Origin: Ficedula albicollis | Taxonomy: Eukaryota; Chordata; Aves; Passeriformes; Muscicapidae | Direction: 5' to 3' | NCBI RefSeq assembly: GCF_000247815.1 | Contig: NC_021678.1 | Location: 10,537,351 to 10,601,350 of the forward strand | DNA: 64,000 nt | Position numbers and translations under genes: made by a program | The notes under the pieces: generated by a model | Seen by the model: the letters and a program-made list of their open reading frames with translations, nothing else | The model's database searches: none | What the model was told of the DNA's origin: nothing | In this document: in pieces, positions 29,301 through 41,583 of the stretch | Layout: each line of letters opens with the position of its first letter | Position numbering within the stretch: the stretch's first letter is position 1

Positions 29301-32285
29301 CAATGCCACACAGCACTGGAAATTTTTCAAACTTCAATAAGAAATTTAAAAGATTCTTTCAAAACCTACATTTTTTCCTCACTTTCTCACACACGTGTGT
29401 CACCTCTTTCTCTCCTTCCTCAACAGAATGGTTACTTTTCAAGTAAGATTATTTTCATAGCTCTCTGAAGTTATGATGGAACAGACTGAGCTGCTGCTTC
29501 ATTTTCTGGACATCTGTGTGGACTCAGCATTTTGAGAAGAAACTGAGAAATGAACAGTGACAGTCAGGGCTTGCCTCCTTGCCCTTGAAGGGTGATACTG
29601 AACAGACCTAATGCAACATGACTTTCCCTAGTGCCTGCTTTGCTTGATGTCAGAGAGGAGTGCCTGGTTTTGTCCAGTCCCTCCTCCATTCTTGTGTAAC
29701 TTTGTGTCAGACCCTTACCCAGATCCTGCAATGGTTTGTTTGCCTTGAAAGTACTAGATCTTTGAAGTATGTGATAATGTGATAATTTAAAAAAATAAAG
29801 CTATGCTTCAGGGTGACAGAGAACTCTCTAGAATACAAAAGGATTTTAAAATATGAACAAAATAAATAGAAATGTGGATTTATTTTTTTGTTAAAAAATA
29901 TTTTGAATGTTTGGGCCTACTATGATTTATCTAGGAGAACAGCAGCAGCTCTGCAGATATGCCATAAATATTGCTAGCTGTCACACAGAAATAAGGAGGT
30001 GAGTTATTGCTCCTCAATCCCTTAACAAAGACGTATAGCATAGACTATGCAGTCTGGCTCCAAGGAAGTTAATACAGTACTTTTTGTTCTTGAAACCAAG
30101 AAATACAAAGCTCTGTGAGGTTTTTTTCAGGGTTGTTTTTCTTTTCTTGTGAAATGTTTGCTTTCACTAATGCTACAGGGTAACAGTAATTGTTCATGTG
30201 TTAGCAGCAATCAATCAAATTATTTCATAGCTATGCAGTATAAATAAATATTATCTTCAAATTATGCCATGCAAGTTAAATACTGGTGTTAATGGTCTTC
30301 TAGAGTTACTGTCCTGCAAGAGTCTTGGTGACACTTGAAGATGAGAAAATCCCTTTATAATGACAGACATTTATGGTTTTTGACAGGTTATCACTAACTG
30401 TAGTGGAACTCTGCATTGTATTTACTTGAATACCTGAAGAGGTTGACAGTGTTGAAATTACTACAGTGATTCCATGGAGAACAGCTGGTCTGGTCTTTCT
30501 ATTACTTAAGTACCTGATTTACACCAGTAGAGAGAAGGAGAAGCAGACAGCGCCTGGACAGGCGCATTATTAAATCTTGAGTTTTTACCATCCTCATATT
30601 CCTACATTCCTTCAGCTTTTTCCTTTTTTCAGTCTAGCTATCACTCCTTTAGTTTTTTGTATCCTCGACTAAAAGTAAAAAGTACTAATTATGAAGAGAG
30701 ACCTTTTATACCATTCAGTCCAACGGCTCTACTTTGCAGATGTCACTGCCACTTAGCCTGAGTAGGATGGGAGGTTGTGAAATGCAGCTTTTTACCAGTG
30801 ATATCATCCCCTTTTCCACACAATTAATCTATAAATAATTAACATGAGTCATCACCCTATTTAGAGGCTGGCATTGCTGAACTTCCATTCCTACAGAATA
30901 CACTTAGAGAAGGATGAGCCTTCAAAGCATGTCCCTTCTTGCTACAGTAAAAAAGGCAAAACTGTTTGGAGAAAGGCATTAAAACCTGACAATACGACAC
31001 ATTATGTACTGCACTACAAAGCAAAGAGAAGCTGGCAGGTGGTCAGTTTGTCATGCATTAGAAGTTTGGTTGCTCAAATGGCATAGGGCAGGATATTACA
31101 GTGAGAAACTTTAATATTCTGTGAGCAGTTAAAGGAGTTATTTTGACCCTCAAGCCACTGGAGAATGGGAAGAGAATCAATCTCTAGGAATCTGACACAG
31201 TGACAGGAAACCTAAACAGTGCCTAGCCAGGTAGAAGGCAGCCTTTAACATCACATGCTCTATGCTATGAAAAGCTGCATGGTTTCTTTGCTTCTCCTAT
31301 ATCAGACACCCCATAAAACTGAATCAATGACAGCAAAGCAACCGGGAACTTTTGAGGAGACTTCCCACACATACTCAAGGCAGTTTTTTATCCATGTCAT
31401 TTATGTTATTATTAGATTAATAAAAACCACCACAACACCACCACCAAAAAAAAAAAAACAGTTTATGACTTAATGTCTGGATCCTGTCACAGTATTCTAA
31501 TGAAGGAGCTCATTATTTGTGTATTTCTTGTAAGTTCAGCATTATCTGTTATGTAAGTTCTGCATTATCTTCTGCCTTTCACACCTGTACTGGTATATTA
31601 CTAGCACTAGAACATGCTTGTGTAATCATTCAAAACTCTGCACCTGAATTTATGCTTATATAAAGCTACTCTTTTGTCACATGAATAAGTAAAGAAATCA
31701 CAAATTTGAGACAAACCCATGGCTCTTGTGAAATATCCTTCTCTTTAGTCTGAGGAGAAGCTGTGGTTGATTACCAGAGACAAAGGTCATGGAGAACAGC
31801 AGACACTAGGAAGGTGTCTGTTTTCCCAAACACAGTTCTTACAATGCAATGATATTGCATACAGTGAACTTTATACCATCTTGTAAAATTGTAAAATCCA
31901 TTATTTTTCACCTTTTCAGTGGAAAAAAAGCATGTTTAAAGTCATAATAATTTACATTTTGTAGCTTTAGTTATCAATAAAATTCACTTGAAAAAATGTA
32001 TCTAGATGAACTTTGCCCCCAAGGGATGGACAACAAAGTTGGTTTTTTCAGCACAAACTCTCCAAGAGACTTGAATAATTGTTCAAAGCATCATAACAGT
32101 AAACTAGACAAATATTAGTCCTATTCTTCTTGAAATTTTTGGGATTTAAGCATTAATGGCACAAAGCAAAATGATTTCACATTGCATTCAGTTTTCAAAA
32201 TTAAGGGGAATTCAGAGGAAAAAATGAAAGTATGAAGTGATTTATACTGTTAGATGTTATTCTTCTAAATAACAGAAGCATAGAA
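26352..32285. other. Noncoding AT-rich DNA with one GC-richer islet
   Basis: No gene is recognised. A GC-richer islet at about 28,340-28,640 is open on both strands for 60-86 codons without a recognisable domain. A weak similarity to the start of minus-strand CR1 3' sequence (an AGACC...AGTCCAAC pattern) at about 30,695-30,735 is too short to call. The short spaced repeat near 31,530-31,575 is about 20 bp. Confidence 0.5.
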
Positions 32286-32473
32286 TGCTTGGTTTTTTTG
32301 TTCAAATTTAATCTTTGATGTCATTTCTCTATTGGATGGATTATTTCTTTGAAGTGCCACCTAACCAATTATGAAGAGGTGCTTGGTTTTTTTGTTCAAA
32401 TTTAGATCTTTCATGTCATTTCTCTATTGGATGGGTTATTTCTTTGAAGTGCCACCTAACCAATTATGAAGAG
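32286..32473. repeat. 94-bp tandem duplication, two copies
   Basis: Copies begin at 32,286 and 32,380 in direct orientation. Copy 2 has one extra base and about two to three substitutions relative to copy 1 (2-4% divergence). It lies in unique AT-rich DNA. Confidence 0.95.
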
Positions 32474-33872
32474 TATAAAAACATATCTTTGGATTTAAAC
32501 ACTAGACCCCTCTTTCTAGATAATGAGTTTATTTTTCTATCAAATAAATCAAAACCTTGTGGATGCACTTAAGCACATCAATATAAATGGCTATAGCCTG
32601 GTACTAAAATATTTGTCCTTCTCTCCAGTTTCCTTTAGGGTAACAGACTGTGGTAATAGCTTTTGAGTAAAAGGTCCAGACTAATACAATTTGGGTAAAT
32701 TAAAAAACAAGTCTCATGAATCAGTTTTCCAGTGATGTCTATTTTTGTCATTGTTCCTGATCTTTGTCATGCAAACATTAGTCTTGTAGGATGTGTCAGC
32801 CTTTGTTAAAGCCTTAATTTATTTCACATAAGAGAAAGAAACCTGTCATTCCATTAAAAGTTAATGGACTCTTTAAAAAATTGCCTTAGTTTGCTATGCA
32901 ATTTTCTAAAATTGAGGCCAGTAAGGGCCCAAATAACACTAGGTCTGTATTGCATTATCATCCTGAATATATATATATTCTCCAAAAATTCATAGGTTTT
33001 TTCTGTATTGTTTCAAAGAGCACGGATTAAACTAAAAAAAAAAAAATTGTTGGAAAGAAACTTTAAGATGATACTGAAGGTAGCTACCCTATGGATGAGG
33101 GACTAAGAAATGGAGAGAAAAAGGCTGGGCAGAAAAATCTCTCAAGAGCCAAGCTTGCTGGTGACTGATGCTGCTGCAACTGGCAGCTGAAATCAGTCTA
33201 AAACTTCACTCAGGTCAGCTTAACAGGAGCAGAAGCAAGGCCCACCTCTCCAGGGCTGGAGGCAGGCAAACCTGGCGGTGGGACCACTGGTGTTTGGTCT
33301 CCAGGAGTCTGTTTCTGGGTGAGAACTGCCAGATGAACTGCTCTAGAACACAAATTCTTCAGACATCTCAGGGCAGGTGTAGCATAAACAGTAGAAGTAT
33401 AATCTCCCTAAATGCATTGGGCTTGAAATGGAACCACAGAGAACCTTGGTCCTGAAAGTCTAATTCTTGGACCAACTGTGTCTTGTTCTTGCAGTGTTGG
33501 GTACTTTGACTTGGTAGTTTTTGCGGTGGTTCAGACAGCCACTGCTGCATGGCATTCTGCTAGGAAAACCTGTGCCCTCAAGAAGGGAGACCACCAATCC
33601 TCTAAAATGTGGTTTCTGGGGTATACTTAAAAAAAAAAAACCCATCATGAAAAATGCACAAGACGTGAAAAAATTAATTTCTAGTTAATTTCTACCTGCT
33701 GAAATTATTATATCCCTAATACAAAAATACCGTAGAAGATTAAGTGATTTAAGTGAAGTTATCAGGCAAGGCTGTGTCAGAAACAGGAAAACAATGTCAA
33801 ATTCCTAATTCAAGTTAACTGACTGAACTTCTAGATTACTGTACTTTCAGTTGTCTAGTATGTTAGGTCACT
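32474..33872. other. Noncoding DNA, GC-richer around 33.1-33.6 kb
   Basis: No gene is recognised. The segment 33,120-33,560 is GC-richer and open for 60-95 codons on both strands without a nameable product. Confidence 0.5.
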
Positions 33873-34042
33873 TTATTCAACATCTAGATAAGCACATCTT
33901 ACCCTGAGGAACCCATATCAGATCACATATATTGGTATGAGGGAGGAATGGATAAACTTATTCAACATCTAGATAAGCACATCTTACCGTGAGGAACCCA
34001 TATGAGATCACATATATTGGTATGAGGGAGGAATGGATAAAT
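33873..34042. repeat. 85-bp tandem duplication, two copies
   Basis: Copies at 33,873-33,957 and 33,958-34,042 abut directly. Two C/G differences are visible (about 2%). Confidence 0.95.
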
Positions 34043-34107
34043 TCAAAGTTACATTTTTCAGCAAAATTAAGTCTTACCTATTGTGTTTACCATTCCCTCT
34101 AAAAATT

Positions 34108-34280
34108 TGTATGAATCATCAGAAATGCACTTTGTAAGTTACTTCAGTAACATTAAATTTTAGACCAACCATGCAAATGGATAATATGCAGAAGTGTATG
34201 AATCATCAGAAATGCACTTTATAAGTTACTTCAGTAACATTAAATTTGAGACCAACCATGCAAATGGATAATATGCAGAA
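34108..34280. repeat. 87-bp tandem duplication, two copies
   Basis: Copies at 34,108-34,194 and 34,195-34,280 abut directly and differ at about two positions. The array starts only about 65 bp after the 85-bp duplication ends, but the unit sequences are unrelated, so these are two separate events. Confidence 0.95.
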
Positions 34281-37200
34281 TGGTATTTGGCCTCCAAGAT
34301 TAAGCATACTCCTTCTGCAGGTGGCTGTACATGAATTGTTAGTAAAAGCTGACTTAAATCTGTGTTACAGTCCTTGCAAGGCTGTCTTGTCAAAATATTG
34401 ATGTTATTCTAAAATGCCATTAACCTGAGGGTGTCCCTGAGGGTGCATAATGCACAAAATTAAAAGGTCAATAATGACTTCCCAGCAACACCATTGGCCT
34501 GATTCTCCAGGGCTGTTAACTTTCTATGCTGGACTTAATTTGAGCCAAGAGGATACAAAATGTTACAATGGGCATCAGTGAGTAGAGAATACAGGCTGGG
34601 TCATGGACCATGAACTATTTTCCTGGGTGAATTACAGAGTCTTTGCGTGCAAGTGCCCAAAGTGAAAGTCCTATCACCTCTGATGAAGCAATTACAGGGT
34701 GCTCATAATATTTCATTTTGCTTTCCATCAGTGTCCAATTGCACTATTTAGCCTCAGAAAGTAGTAATTGACCAGCTGTCTGATTACCATGTATGACTTG
34801 GACTCACACACCTGGGAAGCCCCAAAGAATATAAGGCCACTAATTTTGAAAGTTCAAAGGCTTCCTTCATAATGGAAAAGCAAACACAAGAGTAATTCCA
34901 CTGGATGTCATTCTTGTTGGATTACCTTATGCCTCAAAGCCTTGCATTACTCTGTTTAGACTGACAATGCAACTTGTGATTAGATAGTAAATTTACTGTT
35001 TGAATAGGATGAGGATCAGAACAGCAGAAAATGCCATTGACTGCACTTTCAAATTCCAATAACGTCTGGCACGCTCCACTGCCTATGAGCATCTCTGAAG
35101 TAAAGCACTGTAGTTAAGCTTTCACCTTGCATGCTGGTCTAGAATTCAAAGAAAGAAAGGAAAGAAATCATCATAAGAAACCCCAGCTGTTGTTCAGATT
35201 CTAACTGTTTTACTCTTAGTGAGACAAAATATTTAGATGCTTCTCATATTGACTTTTTCACTCAGTTTCCCCCTTCTGACCTCACTCTTTTAAATGCATT
35301 ATCTACTGTGCAGCCTATGAAACACAGCCCAGTTTGGAAATTTGTTTGCAGAAGAGGTTCAGTGCCTTCCAAATGAAAGGAGCATAGAGGAAAGCAATCA
35401 GAGCATACAAACCACCTTTATTACAACAGTTATAGTACACTGAGACTCTCTAGATATAATTTAGGTAATTTATTATGCAGTGTTGGTAGTCACTGGAGAA
35501 GATAGTCATGTAAAAAGAAATATTTTATTGTGTTAAAATGCTAAATAAGTGCATTCTTGTTCTTCATATTTTCATATCTGCTGGCATAGCAGTCTGATGA
35601 CCCTGTATTTTCTTCAGACTAATAAACAGTGTCAGTCATTGTCCTCTGACTGAGACACAGAAACCTTGCTTCAGTTTTCATGCACAAACAAACCAGGAAG
35701 GCAGCAATCATTCCCTCCAAATCCCAACCCATGATATTTTAAGTTTACTGAATTACAGTGTAGGCTGAAATGAGTGTAGGCTATATAAAGTCACTGATCC
35801 TTAGGGTCAGATGGAAATACATAATTTTCTCAATTATAAAAAAAAAAAAGCTAACTGATGGAAACATCTTGCCTGGTGGTCAACTAACCAGGCTGACCTC
35901 TTTTGTCTCTCTATAAATAATAGACTCCAATTTATCCACACAGCAATTTTTTTTTTTTTTGCACTGTCAGATTTTCAAACTTCTTTTGAAGAGCATGGGT
36001 ACTGCAACATCACATAGAATTTCAGTATCACTCTTATCTGTGGTGAAGAAAGATGAAAGTCCTTCCTTCAATATCCACTGTAAACAGCCAAGGACTCCCT
36101 TAAACCTCTTTCCATAGCTTTTCCTTGAAAGCTCATTTATTGTTTATCCACCCTGACATCTGTGTTTCTTGTACAACACACCACTTTAGAGAATATAGAA
36201 AGACTCATATGGAGTTTTAATACTCACCACCCACACTTAATAAACTGATTAAATAATTTTTCTGATCAGGGACAGTAATTTATGTGATTACTGATAAAAA
36301 GGGCAGAAGTTGAAAGCTCTTAATAATCTTCAATAATATCTCCTCAGCGTCATAAAATACTCTTGGCAGTCATGTTTTACAAAAGTCAACATGTTAATAT
36401 GTCAGGGACTGCTTTTGCATGAGACTGACAAAACTTAAACCTCTGCTCATGCGATTTCCTTTTTCATAGTTTCTGGCCAAAACAATTTAGTAGTTTTCTA
36501 CAAAAAGAAGTGAGAACTGGGCTGTATTGAGCAGAAATGCTGTGCTACTAAAGACAACTCACATGTGTGAAGAAAACCATTTTAATGGCTGATTCATTTC
36601 CTGTAGAACAAGGAGAAAAATTAATACCATATATTAACACCATCATTTCTTGGTCTGTTGAAATAATCCAGAAAATTATGAGAGATTAAAAACCAACATC
36701 AACTATCTTTTTGCATATATTTATTTTGTTCTGTATTCAAAAAAATAAAATAGCAAGAAAGTTTCAGTGTTCCAGCCTCTAAAAGATCACAGGGGCACCC
36801 CAAATCCATCACCCCACTTACTTAATGTTTTTTAAATAAAGAAGTATAGCTGATCTCAACTTCATAATCCGTCACATGTTGGTGCCAGAGTTTCAAGAAT
36901 TTAAACCTTAATTTGTGTCCAGGGTGAAATCACTTAATGTTTAAGCAGACCTCACTAGTTAGGTACTATGAACCAGAGGAACCAGCAGGGAAATAGATTT
37001 CATGCACAGTGCATGAAGTATAGAGGTTAAAATGACTGAAGCATGACAGCAACCTGAGAAATATTATTCTTCATCCTCTCTTTTTCTAAAAGTACTTATT
37101 CTAAGAACAACTCTAAGAAAACACAATTTCTTTTCTGAGACTGGCAAACATCTCAGCATGCACACACAACCTGCCAAATTCCTGAAGCACCATACATACA

Positions 37201-38657
37201 AACAAGTACTAGCACACTACTTCATTAAAGACATTTCTTAAAAGAAGATTAAGTCAGTCACCCTTCCCCAAAAAATAAACCGACAAAACAAATGGACAAT
37301 ACCATTTGTTTTGAATTACACTTTATTTATACTTTTTACAGTCCGTTTGGTAATTTACATGCAGCCAAAACAAAGATGACAAAAAAGGTGTTATCTGCCC
37401 AGGACTCCTCAAAACCAGAGACCAAATACAGCCCTAAGCCTTGAAGAAGCATAAGCAGGGCAGCTACTCTGCTGGAAGCCTGACTGAAGGGGAATTGTGA
37501 TTAATCAGGCACTATGCTTACAAGGAGGATGTCTTGCAATTGCAAGGTCAGCAAGAGAAAAGTAAGAGCACAGGATGATCAAAACATATAGTTTTAAATA
37601 TTTTCATCCCACATCCAGCAAGCTGGGCTTGCCACAGATCAGATGTAGTTTGCATCAAGTGAAAGACAACTAGAAGAGGCTTGCTGCAATGACAGTATCC
37701 ACTAGTAGAATAAAGTAAGCAAACCACTACATTCTTTACATGCCTGTAGAATCACAAAATTCTTATGTCCTTGCAACCATACACAGTAAGCTTGTCCAGG
37801 CAGGGAAGATGTGTTTATGTACATGTAGATAAAGATACCCTGAATGACCTCCCCTCAGCAGCAAGGCTAATGTTTTTATAAAACTAAGAACAAAATAATT
37901 TGCATGCATCCAGATGGCAATGTCATGTAAGCAATTCTCCAGAGCAGAGACTAAGCTCCACAGGGTACAAGATACACAGCTGTGCATTATGAGAGTGCTG
38001 ATGTTGTTCTATGCTGTGTTGGGAAACAATTTTGTCTAGAGGCATCATATGTCCTTTGAGCAACAAAGGCTTGGAGACACATCCCTGAAACATGTCATGT
38101 TTCATACCTCTGGGCACCATCTCTATGCAGTTTGATTATTTCTTATTGGTCTTAAGAGAGGATAAACTCTGGTATTCTAGTAGCATCTCACCCATGATGA
38201 GTCATATCAGATGCTTCAGAAACATCTGCTCTAAAATGCCTTTTGAATCTCCAGTTAGATGGAATACCTGCCTGGAAAGCTGCTAGAGTCTCAGAAGTGA
38301 TGAGTAAAGAAGCACACTCTTTTTCATGAAGTGTAAAACCTAGACAGAAACTGACTTCTAGATGATTTCTGAAGAAAATATCAAGATCCTTACTAAAAGC
38401 AGCCAGTTATTCTAGCTGCTCCCAATACATTTTTAATGTATCATAGCCACACCCAGTTTTCAAGCAGCTAAGGACAGACCACAGTCAGAATTGCATGGAC
38501 CATGCCTTAGTCACTTGTCACTTCTTACTTGCCTTTATAAAGTCAAGAAAACTGAACATATAGTATACAATGTGTTCTTGCTGCATTGTGCATAGGAATA
38601 CAGCTGATTTTTTTAAAAAAAAGGTATTAAAAATAATGACTAAGACATCCCAATATA
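34281..38657. other. Noncoding AT-rich DNA, possible conserved noncoding element at 34.6-34.8 kb
   Basis: No gene is recognised. About 34,600-34,830 has balanced, non-repetitive composition with ATTA- and CAAT-type words and no long homopolymers, a texture often seen in conserved noncoding elements. This is an impression only, since conservation cannot be measured here. Homopolymer T/A runs of 11-12 bases occur at about 35,840 and 35,948. Confidence 0.4.
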
Positions 38658-38948
38658 CAGAACCATGGAATTGTTTACATTGAAAAAGACCTTGAAGATC
38701 CTTGCATCCAACTGTTAACTCAGCACTGCCACATCCACCACTAAACTGTGTCCTTAAGTACCACATCTACATCTCTTTTATATACCTCAAGGGCTGGTGA
38801 CACAATCACTTCCCTGGGCAGCCTGCTCTAGTACTTGGCCACTCTTCCAGTGAAGAAATTTTTTTCTATTATCCAATCTAAACTTTCCCTCAAGCAACTT
38901 GAGGCCATTTCCTCTCCTCCTGTCACTTGATACTTGGTAGGAGACCGA
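38658..38948 (-). mobile_element. CR1 LINE 3' fragment, minus strand
   Basis: Reading the plus strand gives the reverse complement of an avian CR1 3' region. Recognisable blocks run in order: the GAAAAAGACCTTGAAGATC segment, CAGCACTGCCA, ACTTCCCTGGGCAGCCTG, TGAAGAAATTTTT, and AACTTGAGGCCATTTCCTCT. The element is non-autonomous and divergent. Its inner end meets a plus-strand CR1 piece after about 15 bp. Confidence 0.85.
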
Positions 38949-38963
38949 CCCTCACCTTGCCAA

Positions 38964-39358
38964 AACAAAGGCCAATGGCACCTGGCCTGCATCAGGAATA
39001 GTGTGGTCAGCAGGCCCAGGACAGTGATTGTCCCCCTGTTCTTGGCACTGATGAGGCCACACCTTGAGTACAGCGTTCAGATCTGGGTCCCTCAGTACAA
39101 GAACAACATTGGGGTGCTGGAGCAGGTGTAGAGAGATGAAGTTGGTTAGAGCTCCAGAGCATATGAGCTGTGAGGAGCAGCTGAAGGAGCTGGGTGTGTT
39201 TACCCTAGAGATAAGGTGATTCAGGGGGCACCTTATTGTTCTCTGCAACTTCTTGAAAGGGATTTGTGGTAAGGTGGAAATCAGCCTTTTCTCCAAAGTA
39301 TCAAGTGATAGAATGAGAGGAAATAACCTCAAGTTGCACAACAGAAAGTTTAGATTGT
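38964..39358 (+). mobile_element. CR1 LINE ORF2 end/3' UTR fragment, plus strand
   Basis: This is plus-strand CR1 sequence, matching the C-terminal end of CR1 ORF2 and the start of its 3' region. Blocks include the TGGCACCTGGCCTGCATCAG segment, GGTGCTGGAGCAGGT, GAGGAGCAGCTGAAGGAGCT and GAGAGGAAATAACCTCAAG. The last 65 bp is the inverted counterpart of 38,865-38,938 in the preceding CR1 piece. No intact reading frame remains (stops and small indels), so it is a fossil fragment. Confidence 0.85.
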
Positions 39359-39374
39359 GTATTAGAACACATCA

Positions 39375-39970
39375 AGCCACAAATAGCTAGTTTGTCCAGG
39401 AAAATGTTGTGAAACTGTCAAAAGCCTTACTGAAGTCCAGGCAGACAACATCCACAGCTGTTCTCTCATCCACTAAACACGTCACCTTGTTGTAGATCAG
39501 GTTGCTCAGGCAGGACCTGCCTTTCTTAAAACCAAGTTAGCTGAGTGTGGTCCCTTGGGTGTCCTGCACATGCCACATGATGATACTTAAGAGAATCTAC
39601 TCCACCATATTCCTCGGCACCGAGGTCAGGCTGAGGTCAGGTCTGATTCTCCTTCCAACCCTTTTTGTAGATGGGCATCACACTTCCTGACTTCCAGCAA
39701 TTTGGGCTCCCCTGGTTAACCAAGACTGTTGGTAAATGGCAGAAAATATCTCAATGAGCACTTCCACCAGCTCCCTCGGTACCCTTGGATAGATCTCACC
39801 TGCCCCCACAGACTTGTATATGTGTCCAAGTGACTCAGCAGGATGCTGACCACTTCCCCTGGATCACAGGGCTTCATTCTGCTCTCCATCCCTGTCTTCC
39901 AGCTTAGGGGGCTGGGTACCCAAAGAACAAATGCTCATGCTGTTAAAGACTGAGGCAAAGAATGCTTTAT
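39375..39970 (-). mobile_element. CR1 LINE reverse transcriptase fragment, minus strand
   Basis: The minus strand reads as part of CR1 ORF2. From high to low coordinate it shows a PRVPRELVEVL-like segment, a YQQSWLT segment, and finally reverse transcriptase motif A as VDVVCLDFSKAFDS, where the first D is the catalytic aspartate. The frame is broken by stops and indels between these segments. It may be the 5' continuation of the same minus-strand insertion as 38,658-38,948, interrupted by the plus-strand piece, or an independent copy. Confidence 0.85.
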
Positions 39971-39992
39971 GCACAGGAATAACTTGAACACA

Positions 39993-40047
39993 TCTGTGTT
40001 GTGTTGTTCTGCTGTGTTGTGTTGTGTTGTGTTGTGTTGTGTTGTGG
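39993..40047. repeat. (TGTTG)n microsatellite
   Basis: A pentanucleotide array of about ten units with one early interruption (GTTCTGCTG), directly beside the CR1 cluster. Likely length-polymorphic. Confidence 0.9.
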
Positions 40048-41279
40048 GAGAGTTTATCCCTGATTGGATCTGATCAACATAAAAAAAGAGTGGAAATAAC
40101 CCCTTGGTGTGTTACACAGACACATTTAATTGTGCTGTCACATCTTTTTTTTGCTTGTCAACTATTAACACATAAATGAGGAAGTATGAAGGGTGCAATT
40201 ATTTACCTGCTAAGGATACTAACATTCCAGTTGTGAGCATTTTTAAGTCACAGTCTGTCTTCTTTCTTTTTCCTCTTGAGTCAGTGTAGAATATCTCCTA
40301 CAAACGACACTGAGGGTTTGCAGAGATATTTATTCTTAGTTGTTATTCCTGATTCTTCTTATTCATCTGTCATTCGTGGTGCTCTTTTGAAGTAAAAAAA
40401 AAAAAAAAAAAGTACACAGCTCTGAATTAGCATGCATTTAAATGGAAGAATGAAATTCAGACAGCAGCTATACAAGAATGAATCAGGAACTTTTATCTCC
40501 TTTAAACCCAAACCTTGCTGTAATACAAATCAACTTTAGTAGATTAGACCTTCATTATGTTCAGTTTTACTTCAATGGCAATCCAAAGATCTCATTGCTT
40601 GGGAAGCAGCAGGGGTGAAATGCAGGCATTCAGCCATTGGAAACTGGTTTGACAGGTTCAGGGACACTAAAAAATGCAACTGCAGTAACCACAATATTCC
40701 TATTCTTAAAATTATTTCACACATTAATACTTCTGCAGGATGACACTGGCAGTATTAGCAAAAGGATGCCTCGTGGGCAATTCCCTGCAAGGCTGGGGCT
40801 AGCTTTTGTAAGGATCTCCCCACAGGATTAATTTTGCATCTGGTGCACGGGCCAGGATGCTGGGAGGACTGAACCATCCTAAATTCTGTCCATAGCTGTT
40901 TGCTGAGCCATAATATATTTTGTCAATATGCATGCAATTTCTTGCAACCAAGGAATAAAATTAGTCTTTAAAAACATGACACAAGTAGGCACTACTCAGA
41001 ATAAGAACAGGTTTTACTATGGTTGCAGAAGGAAATAGACTTCCAGCAGGAACAAAGTGCAAAACCTTGTTCCTGTACAGGGTTTTTGCTGCCCTCTGCA
41101 TTTAAAGTTGTACAACACCGCCTTGTCATGACTTGCAGTTTGAGACACATGTGGAAGACATCACCATGATATTAGAAGAAAATAATTCATTAAAAAACGA
41201 GGGGTGGGGAGAGAAACCTGGTGTGGAAGCAGCTGTGCCAAGCTGATCAGCTCAAGAGTGCCATCTGCTGAGAAGGAGC
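40048..41279. other. Noncoding AT-rich DNA
   Basis: No gene is recognised. An 18-base A run lies at 40,394-40,411. The 64-codon plus ORF at 40,637-40,831 has no recognisable product. Confidence 0.55.
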
Positions 41280-41357
41280 TCCAGCTCCGGGCCGGAGGCT
41301 CGTTCACACACACAGCTCCCGTGCACTGCTCAGGGTGCGACCTCTCACGGTCCTGCG
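41280..41357. other. Small GC/CpG-rich patch
   Basis: About 41,280-41,410 contains roughly ten CpG dinucleotides in 130 bp, against near-absence in the surrounding AT-rich DNA. It runs directly into the 80-bp duplication. It could be a miniature CpG island, a regulatory element or the remnant of a GC-rich retroelement end. No TATA box or start site can be assigned. Confidence 0.4.
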
Positions 41358-41516
41358 CCTGCCTTGCCCCACACACCCAGAAAAGCTTCCTACCTCTGCC
41401 CGCGTTTCCTTCTCCTTTAGAGATGGACAAACACAGTCCTGCCTTGCCCCACACACCCAGAAAAGGTTCCTACCCCTGCCCGCCTTTCCTTCTCCTTTAG
41501 AGATGGACAAACACAG
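41358..41516. repeat. 80-bp tandem duplication, two copies
   Basis: Copies at 41,358-41,437 and 41,438-41,516 abut. They differ at about three to four positions (4-5%). The unit is C-rich. Its CpGs are partly lost in copy 2, where CCCGCG reads CCCGCC. Confidence 0.95.
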
Positions 41517-41583
41517 CCAGGGACAGCGTCTGCCTGGCAGCTGTCTAGAGCCAGGGACAGCATCTGCCTGGCAGCTGTCTAGA
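41516..41583. repeat. 34-bp tandem duplication, two copies
   Basis: Copies at 41,516-41,549 and 41,550-41,583 differ at one position (CGTC versus CATC, a CpG transition). It follows the 80-bp duplication immediately and shares its first base, so two independent duplications sit side by side. Confidence 0.95.

Noticed and set aside
30695..30735. Weak CR1-like block
   Set aside because: The match is too short and too diverged to separate from chance.
38952..39341. 129-codon minus-strand ORF
   Set aside because: It lies antisense to the plus-strand CR1 fragment and has no independent domain.
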